Shown: piece by piece, positions 1 through 8,400 of the stretch | Position numbering within the stretch: position 1 is the stretch's first letter | Layout: the number at the start of each line of letters is the position of its first letter | Source: Rhizobiaceae bacterium | GTDB taxonomy: Bacteria; Pseudomonadota; Alphaproteobacteria; Rhizobiales; Rhizobiaceae | DNA: 12,257 nucleotides | Direction of reading: 5' to 3' | Assembly: GCA_004299545.1 (NCBI GenBank) | Contig: SCRB01000091.1 | Coordinates: 1 to 12,257 of the forward strand | Notes under the pieces: generated by a model | Database searches by the model: none | What the model was told of the DNA's origin: nothing | What the model saw: only the letters and a program-made list of their open reading frames with translations | Position numbers and translations under genes: made by a program

Positions 1-471
1 ATGAAGCCCTCACGGCCGCCGGCGGAATTCGTGATCCCGAAGGATCCGCGTAAAGATACGCCCCAGAAAACTACGCCCCTGGACCGGGATAAGATCGCAG
101 CGATCGTCGCTGATACCGCACGTGTCTCGACGGTCTTGCACGAAATCTTTTCAGATGACGATGACGGAGCCGAAACGCCCGAAACCAATGAGACTATGGC
201 GGAAACAACAGCGTTTGCCGGACTGGATGCCACCCTTCGCATCTTTGTGCAGGAGCTGCTCCGCAAACCTGTTTGGGATAAAGGGTCCTTCGAGAAACTT
301 GCCGCCCAGTTGGGCGTCCTGCCGGCCGGAGCGCTCGAGACCGTCAACGAATGGGCGTTCGATCGGTTCGAGGAGCCTTTGATCGAGGAAACCGATGGAT
401 TGGAGATCAATCCGGAGGTTAGGATGCAGTTCTTAAGAGAGGACGGGGCAAAATGGACAGACCCAGGATAA
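1..471 (+). CDS. sngA: TerB-family protein, C-terminal (TerB-C) part; Shango SngA-like, 5' end outside window
   Basis: Only the end of the gene is seen (156 codons to the stop). Residues 1-26 are a proline- and lysine-rich linker. About 27-50 and 75-148 look like the two halves of a TerB-C domain, split by an acidic stretch (SDDDD at 51-55, then E/T-rich to about 70). The conserved-looking tail runs through ALETVNEWAFDRFEEPLIE and LEINPEV. Full TerB proteins of this context carry TerB-N and TerB domains before this part, and those are missing here. The ATG at base 1 could be a real start of a short TerB-C-only protein. A proline-rich linker is normally internal, however, so I think the frame continues upstream. 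The stop overlaps the ATPase gene by 19 bp, so the two are probably translationally coupled. In Shango the TerB protein is the first component, and its biochemical role is not established. The domain call is good; the full-length identity is inferred from neighbours. Confidence 0.72.
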   Translation: MKPSRPPAEFVIPKDPRKDTPQKTTPLDRDKIAAIVADTARVSTVLHEIFSDDDDGAETPETNETMAETTAFAGLDATLRIFVQELLRKPVWDKGSFEKLAAQLGVLPAGALETVNEWAFDRFEEPLIEETDGLEINPEVRMQFLREDGAKWTDPG

Positions 472-1775
472 AGCCACGCGAACGAGATACGATCATACAG
501 GCATTGCGAGCCGGCGTGGTGCCTCGTGCCGGACTGCAGCACATTCAGGTCGGACGGGCGCGCGAAATCGAGGAAATGGTGAAGGACATCGCCCGCCTTG
601 AAGACGGTGGCAGCGCCATACGATTTGTCATTGGGGAATACGGTTCCGGCAAGACCTTCTTCCTCAATCTCGTGCGCTTGATCGCGCTTGAGAAGGGGCT
701 CGTCGTGATGTCAGCGGATTTGGGACCTGACCGTCGGCTCCACGCGACCGGAGGCCAGGCCAGGTCCCTTCTTGCCGAGCTCACACGCAACACCACAACC
801 CGGACGAAGTCGGATGGCGGGGCCTTGGCGAACGTGGTCGAACGCTTCGTCGCGCAAGCCATCCGTCAGGCCGAAGAAGAAGACAAGACGCCTGAGGCGA
901 CGATCCGTGAGAAGCTGAACGGCCTTGAAGAACTCCACGGCGGGTTCGATTTCGCCACGGTGATCGCCCGCTATTGGCAGGGTCACGAGGAAGGAAACGA
1001 AAATCTGAAAACGAATGCCCTGCGTTGGCTTAGAGGGGAGTTCGCCACCCGAACGGATGCGCGAGCGGCCCTGGGTGTCCGTACCATTGTCGATGACGCC
1101 AGCATCTACGATCACCTGAAGCTGCTTTCGGCTTTCGTCCACTTCGCCGGTTACAAGGGATTGCTCGTCATCCTCGACGAAATGGTCAATCTCTACAAGC
1201 TGTCGAACAGTCAGGCCCGCAACAGCAATTACGAGCAAATCCTCCGGATTCTGAACGACGTGCTGCAGGGCACAGTTTCTCATTTCGGCGTGCTGATGGG
1301 CGGAACGCCGGAGTTCCTGATGGACACCAGGCGGGGACTCTACAGCTATCAGGCATTGCAGTCCCGCCTCGCTCAGAACAGCTTTGCCAGGGATGGCCTT
1401 ATTGATCTGTCGGGGCCTGTGATCCACCTTGCCAATCTGACGCCCGAAGACATGTTCGTGCTCCTGGCGAACGTGCGTCGGGTATTCCAGCAGGAGGGTG
1501 AACCGCTGCCGGACCAAGCCCTACAGGCATTCATGCGACATTGTTCGGAGCAGATTGGCGACGCCTATTTCCGCACGCCGCGCAACACCGTCACCACCTT
1601 CGTGAACCTTCTGGCAGTGCTTGAGCAAAACCCCGATACTGATTGGCGGACGCTGCTCGGAGATGTGGCCATTTCCGTAGATGGCGGAGACGATCTCTCC
1701 GATATCGTAGACACTGCAGAGGCAGGCGACCTCAGGCACGGCAGCGATGACGAACTCAGCGGATTCAGGCTCTGA
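453..1775 (+). CDS. sngB: BrxD-like P-loop ATPase (DUF2791 type), Shango SngB
   Basis: This is a 440-residue cytoplasmic ATPase. A Walker A motif GEYGSGKT lies at 61-68, and a Walker B motif LLVILDE at 237-243 ends in the Asp-Glu pair expected for hydrolysis. A sensor-like segment GVLMGGTPEF follows at 279-288, and an arginine-rich RTPRN near 374-378 may be a trans-acting or sensor-2 element. The overall layout matches the BREX ATP-binding family (BrxD), and the position between a TerB protein and an Lhr-like helicase matches Shango SngB. The start at 453 is supported by GAGAGGA at 437-443, nine bases upstream. The gene overlaps its upstream neighbour by 19 bp and the helicase by 29 bp, so all three are almost certainly one transcript. 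Nothing looks broken. The ATPase class is secure; its exact partner and substrate (probably DNA, with the helicase) are inferred. Confidence 0.85.
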   Translation: MDRPRIKPRERDTIIQALRAGVVPRAGLQHIQVGRAREIEEMVKDIARLEDGGSAIRFVIGEYGSGKTFFLNLVRLIALEKGLVVMSADLGPDRRLHATGGQARSLLAELTRNTTTRTKSDGGALANVVERFVAQAIRQAEEEDKTPEATIREKLNGLEELHGGFDFATVIARYWQGHEEGNENLKTNALRWLRGEFATRTDARAALGVRTIVDDASIYDHLKLLSAFVHFAGYKGLLVILDEMVNLYKLSNSQARNSNYEQILRILNDVLQGTVSHFGVLMGGTPEFLMDTRRGLYSYQALQSRLAQNSFARDGLIDLSGPVIHLANLTPEDMFVLLANVRRVFQQEGEPLPDQALQAFMRHCSEQIGDAYFRTPRNTVTTFVNLLAVLEQNPDTDWRTLLGDVAISVDGGDDLSDIVDTAEAGDLRHGSDDELSGFRL

Positions 1776-3993
1776 GACCGTCAGACCGTCTTCCGGATTC
1801 GCGCTCCTGGCCGAACCGGTCCAAAGATGGATCTGGGAAAAGGGCTGGACGGCTCTGCGCGACATTCAGGAGCGTGCCATCCCGATCCTGATTGGCAGCG
1901 ATGATGATGTCATCATCTCCGCCGCGACGGCAGGCGGAAAAACGGAAGCCGCCTTCCTTCCGCTGATTTCTCGCACATTACGCGAAGGAGAAAAGCGTGA
2001 CGGCTTCGATCTTGTCTATGTCGGACCGCTCAAAGCCCTCATAAACGACCAGTTTGCCCGGCTCGATGATTTATGCGAGCGCGCTGAAATACCCGTACAT
2101 CGCTGGCACGGGGATGTCTCGCAGAGCGCCAAACTGCGGGCCCGCAAGAATCCGAAGGGCATTCTGCTCATCACGCCCGAATCACTGGAAGCGATGTTTG
2201 TGTTGCGCGGGCTCGAAATACCCCACTTGTTCGGAAAGGCCAGTGCGATCGTCATCGATGAACTTCACGCGCTTCTCGACACCGAACGCGGCATCCATCT
2301 GCGCTCGCTTCTGACACGATTGGAAATTGCCGTTGCACGGCGCATCCGTCGCGTCGGCCTCTCTGCAACGCTTGGCGACATGAGCCTCGCCAGGGCCTAT
2401 TTGCGTCCGGATGCAGCGGATCAGGTGAAGGTCCTGGAAAGCCACTCGGATGGGCAGGAATTGCGCCTCCAACTTCGAGGTCAGCTGATTGCGTCGCCGG
2501 CCAATGCCGACCCTCGAAAAGAGGAAGCGGCGACAATGAGCGCCAATCGTGCGATCGCTACGCACATTTTTGACCGATTGAGAGGTAGCCGGAACCTGAT
2601 TTTCGCGGGATCGCGGCAGCGGGTCGAAGTCTTTGCCGATCTTTTGGCTTGGATCGCGCAAGAGCGCGGCGTTCCAAATGAATTCCTGCCCCACCATGCC
2701 AATCTCTCGCGCGATCATCGGACATTTGTGGAAGAGCGGCTTAAAACCGGAACGGAACCGACCTCGGCGATCTGCACCTCGACGCTCGAACTCGGCATCG
2801 ATATCGGCGAAGTCGAAACCGTCGCGCAGATCGGAGCGCCATTCTCCGTGGCGTCTTTGCGCCAACGCCTGGGGCGGTCTGGCCGCCGCGCTGGACACCC
2901 GGCAGTCCTGCGCATGTACGTTGCCGAACGTGAACTCACTGCGGAGGCGTCGCCGGCCGACAAGCTACGACTTCAGCTGGTCCGAGCGATTGCGACCATC
3001 GACCTGCTGATCGAGGGCTGGTGTGAGCCGCCGCGTCCGTTGGCCCTGCATCTCTCCACATTGCTGCATCAAATTCTCTCCGTGATAGCATCACGCGGAG
3101 GCACACGTGCGTCCATGCTTTTCGCTATTCTTTGCGAGAAAGGCCCGTTTCGTCATGTCGATCAGGCGGTTTTCGTACGGCTGTTGCGGCACACGGGAAG
3201 CCCGGATGTTGAACTGATAGAACAGTCGCCGGATGGCACCCTGCTCCTCGGACGGAAAGGAGAGCGACTGGTGGAGCATTACAGCTTCTATGCCGTATTC
3301 CAGACGCCTGAAGAATATCGTGTCATGTCCGATGGCAGAGCTCTCGGCACGCTGCCGATGCTCATGCCGCTCGCACCGGGAATGACAATCATTTTCTCCG
3401 GAAGGCGCTGGAAAGTAACCCATATCCATGACCGTGAACGGATGATCGAAGTGGTCCCGGATCCCACCGGCGTACCCCCGGAATTTGGCGGTGACGTAGG
3501 AATGGTCGATGACGTCGTGGTTGAACGAATGCGCACGATCCTGATGGAAGATGCCCCTCGCCAATATCTGGACGCAACCGCTGGGGGTCTATTGCAGGAG
3601 GCCCGCGATAGCTTTCGGCGCTTGCGGCTTGATAAGGATCTGATCGTTCAGACGGACGAAAAATCCGCATTGCTCGCCACTTGGGCCGGCACCGCCAAGA
3701 CGGAGAGTCTCGCGCTGGCGCTACGTGCCGAGGGATTAGAGGTGGAAATACATGACGGATTGATCGAAGTCTCGGGTGATCTACAATCTATCATCGGCAC
3801 TTTGAACAACCTTGCCACAGGAGAAGGCCTTTCAGACATCCTGAAGGATGTTTCTTTGCCGTTGATCGAGAAATATCACGCCTACCTGCCGCCCGACCTC
3901 CTTCTCACCGATGAACTATCGAGCCGAATCGATTTGGACGCAATTCCACATCTGGCAAGACGCCTCCTAGATACGCCCGGTGCGGACCAGTAG
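1747..3993 (+). CDS. sngC: Lhr/BrxHI-like DEAD/DEAH superfamily II helicase, Shango SngC
   Basis: This is a 748-residue ATP-dependent nucleic-acid helicase. All core motifs are present in order: Q-motif region W34 to Q41, motif I ATAGGKTE (60-67), Ia PLKALINDQ (94-102), Ib TPESLE (143-148), II DELH (171-174), III SAT (206-208), IV IFAGSR (285-290), V TSTLELGIDIG (344-354) and VI QRLGRSGRR (373-381). Both RecA lobes are thus intact. The part after about 400 has an Lhr-like arrangement: a probable winged helix near 420-480, then a beta-rich segment with GRRWKV near 552. The last roughly 150 residues are unassigned. The family includes BrxHI of BREX and SngC of Shango. The start at 1747 is the only methionine before motif I and lies inside the end of the ATPase gene (29-bp overlap). 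The Shine-Dalgarno there is weak, which fits translation by coupling. Helicase function is certain by family; a defence role is inferred from context. Confidence 0.88.
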   Translation: MTNSADSGSETVRPSSGFALLAEPVQRWIWEKGWTALRDIQERAIPILIGSDDDVIISAATAGGKTEAAFLPLISRTLREGEKRDGFDLVYVGPLKALINDQFARLDDLCERAEIPVHRWHGDVSQSAKLRARKNPKGILLITPESLEAMFVLRGLEIPHLFGKASAIVIDELHALLDTERGIHLRSLLTRLEIAVARRIRRVGLSATLGDMSLARAYLRPDAADQVKVLESHSDGQELRLQLRGQLIASPANADPRKEEAATMSANRAIATHIFDRLRGSRNLIFAGSRQRVEVFADLLAWIAQERGVPNEFLPHHANLSRDHRTFVEERLKTGTEPTSAICTSTLELGIDIGEVETVAQIGAPFSVASLRQRLGRSGRRAGHPAVLRMYVAERELTAEASPADKLRLQLVRAIATIDLLIEGWCEPPRPLALHLSTLLHQILSVIASRGGTRASMLFAILCEKGPFRHVDQAVFVRLLRHTGSPDVELIEQSPDGTLLLGRKGERLVEHYSFYAVFQTPEEYRVMSDGRALGTLPMLMPLAPGMTIIFSGRRWKVTHIHDRERMIEVVPDPTGVPPEFGGDVGMVDDVVVERMRTILMEDAPRQYLDATAGGLLQEARDSFRRLRLDKDLIVQTDEKSALLATWAGTAKTESLALALRAEGLEVEIHDGLIEVSGDLQSIIGTLNNLATGEGLSDILKDVSLPLIEKYHAYLPPDLLLTDELSSRIDLDAIPHLARRLLDTPGADQ

Positions 3994-4139
3994 GCAACAC
4001 ACAACCGCCGCCCAAGACGAAGCCCGCCCTTAATTGAGTGGCAGACCATCTCAAATTATTCACCGATCGATGCAATTTCAGGCAGAGTCTTTCACGAAAT
4101 GGCTTTGCTTTGCTCCTCCCTGTCATGAACAATGTGGCA
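3994..4139 (+). promoter_or_regulatory. 146-bp gap between helicase and nuclease genes; possible weak promoter
   Basis: This is the only real gap in the five-gene cluster and is less GC-rich than its surroundings. A weak candidate promoter is TTGAGT (4034-4039), 17 bases, then TATTCA (4057-4062). It matches sigma-70 consensus only partly, mainly at the TTGA and TAT positions. No convincing terminator hairpin follows the helicase stop. The frame of the downstream nuclease stays open back to a GTG at 4038, so part of the gap could be coding. It may give the nuclease/ATPase pair its own promoter, or simply be read through. Confidence 0.2.
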
Positions 4140-5411
4140 ATGGCATTTCGATTCATTCACACTGCGGATATTCACCTCGATTCCCCATTGCGGTCGCTGG
4201 CGATGCGCAATAGCGATCTGGCCGAACTGGTCGGAGATGCGACGCGCCAAGCTTTGATCGCGATTGTCGATCTCTGTATCGACGAGCAGGTCGATGCGCT
4301 GATCATCGCCGGCGATCTCTATGACGGCGACCAGACGTCGATGAAAACAGCCCGGTTTCTCGCCAGTCAGATGCAGCGGCTGCATGAGGCCGGCATCGCG
4401 ACCTTCATCATTCGCGGCAATCACGACGCCTTGTCGCGGATCACCCAGGAATTGATCCTGCCGCCATCGGTCACGGTATTCGGTGGGCGCTCCCACGCCG
4501 TCGACATCAGCCATGGCGATCTCGCACTTTCCGTTCACGGCCTGAGCTTTGCAAAACCCCAGGCTCCGGAAAGCCTTCTCGAGAAATTTCACCGCCCTAC
4601 CCCGGACGCCGTCAATATCGGTATCATGCATACCAGCCTGGCAGGAGCGGCCGGCCACGACCTCTATGCCCCCTGCAAAGCTTCGAAGCTTCATGCCTGG
4701 GGCTTCGACTACTGGGCTTTGGGACATATCCATGTTCGTGCTCAGCACGTCGGCGACCGAACGGTGATCATGCCGGGGATGCCGCAAGGCCGGGACATCA
4801 ACGAAGCTGGTGAGAAATCCGTCACGCTCGTCACCGTCAATGACGATCGCAGCCTCACCGTCGAGGAGCGTCTTACCAGCATTGCCCAGTTCGAACGGAT
4901 CGCGGTCGATATCTCATCCGCCGCAACCTGGGGCGAGGCAGCCGACCTCATCGAGGAAGGCATGGGTGTCGCGCGCCATCGGACACGTTCGGCCCATCTT
5001 GTCGGCCGCCTCCGACTGACAGGAGCAACACCTCTGTCATGGCAGTTGCGCCGAGATCGCGATCTTCTGCTGGCCGAAACGGAACAGCGTGCAGAGGGGC
5101 TCGGCAAGACCTGGATCGAGAAAATCGAGATTGCGACTACGGCGCCGGTCAACACCCCGGTTGGTAGTTCCAGCGCCGACCCGGTTCTCGAACTCGGCGA
5201 ACTGGTGCGCACTGACATTATTCATCAGCATGGTGTTCGCGGGGCGGTCCGAGATCTCGTAAAGGAAGTGCGCGATGATTTGCCGCCGGAGGCTCGCGGT
5301 TTCAGCGGCGACGATGAAGCTGCGTTCGAAGCCCTGATCGACCAGCTGCTTTCGGAAGGCAGCGAGGACATGCTGGCCCGGTTGAAGCCGGAAGCGTCGG
5401 AGATAGGCTGA
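4140..5411 (+). CDS. Mre11/SbcD-type DNA exonuclease (YhaO-like calcineurin-like phosphoesterase)
   Basis: This is a 423-residue metal-dependent phosphodiesterase of the Mre11/SbcD group. The five phosphoesterase motifs are complete: D10-I-H12 in HTADIHLD, GDLYD (58-62, Asp59), GNHD (93-96), H164 in MHTS, and GHIH (195-198). These residues bind two metal ions, usually manganese, and cleave DNA. The C-terminal 200 residues are the variable capping and partner-binding part. Length and the opening MAFRFIHTADIHLDSPL fit the YhaO branch better than classical SbcD. I chose ATG 4140 because the family begins right at this strand. The frame also offers ATG 4125, GTG 4134 and GTG 4038, and none has a good Shine-Dalgarno. 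The stop TGA overlaps the ATG of the Rad50-like gene by one base, so the two products are probably made together and form a complex. Family assignment is strong; membership of the upstream defence system is inference. Confidence 0.87.
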   Translation: MAFRFIHTADIHLDSPLRSLAMRNSDLAELVGDATRQALIAIVDLCIDEQVDALIIAGDLYDGDQTSMKTARFLASQMQRLHEAGIATFIIRGNHDALSRITQELILPPSVTVFGGRSHAVDISHGDLALSVHGLSFAKPQAPESLLEKFHRPTPDAVNIGIMHTSLAGAAGHDLYAPCKASKLHAWGFDYWALGHIHVRAQHVGDRTVIMPGMPQGRDINEAGEKSVTLVTVNDDRSLTVEERLTSIAQFERIAVDISSAATWGEAADLIEEGMGVARHRTRSAHLVGRLRLTGATPLSWQLRRDRDLLLAETEQRAEGLGKTWIEKIEIATTAPVNTPVGSSSADPVLELGELVRTDIIHQHGVRGAVRDLVKEVRDDLPPEARGFSGDDEAAFEALIDQLLSEGSEDMLARLKPEASEIG

Positions 5412-8400
5412 TGCGGCTGCGCCGGCTCGATCTCACCCGCTACGGTAAGTTCACCGACTACTCGATCGATTTCGGGGAGCACGTCGCCGGTACACCCGAC
5501 CTGCACATCGTGTACGGACTGAACGAGGCCGGCAAGTCCACGTCGCTGTCAGCCTATCTCGACCTGCTGTTTGGTATCGAGGAGCGCACGAAATACGGCT
5601 TCCTGCATCAGGGCAAGGCCATGGAAATCGGCGCATGCCTCGAATTTGACGGACAGACGCACGAGTTCAAACGCGTCAAGCAGCGCAGCAATTCTCTGCT
5701 GAACGAGAATGGCCAACCCGTCAACGAGGCGATCCTCGGCATCCCGCTCGCCGGGCTGACACGCGATGCCTATCACATGATGTTCTCGCTCGACGATCAG
5801 ACGCTGGAAGATGGCGGGAACGCCATTCTGGAAAGCAAGGGCGATCTGGGGGAATTGCTGTTTTCCGCAAGCGCTGGTCTCGCCGGCATCAGTTCCATAC
5901 TCGAAGCCGCAAATGCTGAAGCCGATGGCATTTTTCGCAAGCGGGCAAGCTCAACGAAAATCGCCGGGCTCAAGCGCCAGATAGCAGACCTTAAATCGCA
6001 GCGCGAGGAGATCGACGTTCAGGCCTCGGCCTACCGAACGCTGACGACGGCGCTCGAACAGGCTGAAGCGGCCTATGATGCCGTCATGAAGGAGATCGGC
6101 GCGGCAAAAGCACGGCAGGATGAGATCGCACGTATCCTGCGTGCCCACCCTCTGACGGCCGAGTATCGGCGGAGGCAGGAGGAACTCGTAGAATTCAGGG
6201 ACCTCCCGCAGCCCCCGGCAGAGTGGGCATCCGCGCTGCCCGACCTCATTGTCGAAGAGACACGGCTTCAAACCCAGATGGCGGGCATCGGGGAGCGCGA
6301 GGCAAAAATACGGGAGGAACTCGAAAGTCTCGTGGTCGAGAACCGCTTGCTCGATATGTCGGATCGCCTCGAAAGGCTTGCCGATGCCGATGCCCGGTAT
6401 GCCACCGCGCAAGAGGATCTGCCGAAAAGACGGGAAGCTCTGTCAGAATCGAACCGCGAGGTCGATCTTATCCTCACCACCCTGGGCCAGGTAAAGGTCG
6501 AAGATCCAAGGTCCCTGCTCATATCGGCCGCGACGATCGGAACGCTGCGTGATCTGATCAGCGAAAAGTCCGGCGTTGATGTCGCCCGGCAGTCCGCCGA
6601 AAAGGAACATGACGCCGCCCGGCAAGCGCTGGAGGCAGGACAACGTGCCCGTAAGATGCTCGATGGCCAAGCCGCCCAGATCGATGCCGGCAAGATCGCA
6701 CAGCTTCAATCCACTCTGAGCCGGTTGCATGACGGCAATCTCGTCGCTGAGTTGCGCCTTGCTGACCGAGCTGTCCCCGCCAAACACCAAGATTTTGAGG
6801 ATGCCGTCGTCGGGCTTCATCCGTGGATCGGTGACGGTGACGCTCTACGGCACCTATCGCCACCTTCCGCCAATCGCGTCGAAATCTGGAAAGCCGCGTT
6901 CAATGAAATAGAGAAGCGCCGCACGCAGATCATCGAGCGTGAACGGGAGTTCTCGACGAAACAGGAGGAAGATGCAGCAAGGCTGAGCGCCCTCCGTGAT
7001 ACGGTCGACATCATGGATGATGAGGAAGCGAAGGCGGCCCTCCTCAAACGTGATGAGGCCTGGTCACGGCATATGTCGGTCCTCGATCGGGAAACGGCGG
7101 GTTGTTTCGAGATACTGATGCGAAAAACGGATGCCTCCGCCGCCGCGCGTCTGAACAGCGTCAGGGAGCTCGAAGAGCTTCGCTCCCTGACAGCAGGTCT
7201 GGCGGCGACCAGAGCGAGCGTCGATCGCCAGCGTCAATTGCTGAAGGAAATCAACGAAGAACTGCAGGCATTGCGCCGCGAGATCAGATCGGAAACGCCT
7301 ATCGAGATAGAACTTTCTGACACTGCGCCCGTGGGGTCATGGCTGACAAGGATCAGCCAACGGGTTGGCACCCGCGCTTCGGCCCTGATAGCATGGGACG
7401 ATCTGCGCCGTGCCAGGAGGGACGTCGAAGAAGCTCAGGCAGCGATTGCAACGGAGCAGCAGTCGCTCGCGGCGACCCTGACCGATGTCGGAATCAGTGT
7501 CGATGATCTGGATCTGGCTGCCCTGATGCGAGCTGCGGATAACGTCCTCTCCGACCATGCTGCGGCGCAGACGAAACGAGTGGAGTTCGACAAACGCCTC
7601 GGCGATCTTGAGGCAGCCGCGGCTCAACGAAATGCCGCTCTCGACGAAGCCGTTACTGCGTCCGAGAAGTGGCAGAACGGCTGGGAGACTGCCCTCGCAA
7701 GCACCTGGTTTGCAGATCGGAAGGGCAGTGTTGGCGCTGTGCGGGAACTTCTCGACGCGATCACTGGACTTCCCGAAGCTCTGCGACAGCAGGATGATCT
7801 GCGCCATCGCATCGGCTCCATGGAAGCCGACCGCGAGGCCTTTCTCGAAACAGTCGCGCATCTGTATGACGCTCTGAGCGGCACGTTTGACGACAGCAAT
7901 CCGCTGGAAGCGGCCAAGGCTCTGATCCAACGACATGAGCAGGCCAGGCAGGTGGAAGCGAAGCGGCAGGAACGAGACAAGGCCCTTGCCGACCTTGCGG
8001 CGGAGCGCGAACTACTGGACGGCGAGATTGCGGTCCATGCCGCTCACAAGAAGGAAATGACCGATTTCTTCCAGGTCGATGCGCTTGTCGATGTCCGGCA
8101 AAGGTTCGATCTCTGCCGGGAGAAGAATGACCTCGTCGAACAGCAAAACAAGCTTGAACGGCAAATCGTTGCCGAGATGCAGGCGCCATCGCTGGCGGCC
8201 GCCACAGCCAGCCTTGTCGATGTCGATTTGGCCGAGCTGCAGCGCGAACAGGCCGAGCTCGCAACACGTCTTCAAGATCTCGACGGCCGCGTGAAGGAGC
8301 TGTTCGCCGACAAGGCGAGAGCAACGGACCGCCTGACCGCCATTGGTGGCGATGATGCAGCTGCGCGCCTCGAAGCCAGCCGGCACACATTGCTTCTCGA

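Noticed and set aside
711..1517. Long minus-strand open frame (268 codons) opposite the ATPase gene
   Set aside because: It is the antisense shadow of a gene with clear Walker motifs. Its product has no recognisable domain and no ribosome binding site was seen.
1776..1790. Short direct repeat AGACCGTC twice near the start of the helicase gene
   Set aside because: It is an eight-base repeat in coding sequence with no further copies; no function can be argued.
2182..2898. Minus-strand open frame (238 codons) opposite the helicase
   Set aside because: The plus strand carries helicase motifs II to VI across the same bases; the reverse product is low-complexity and R/S-rich.
4678..4691. Perfect 14-bp palindrome AAGCTTCGAAGCTT
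   Set aside because: It lies inside the nuclease gene, encodes ordinary residues and has no second copy. It is most likely chance.
4092..4787. Minus-strand open frame (231 codons) opposite the nuclease gene
   Set aside because: It is a shadow of the motif-complete nuclease frame, caused by GC-rich codon bias.
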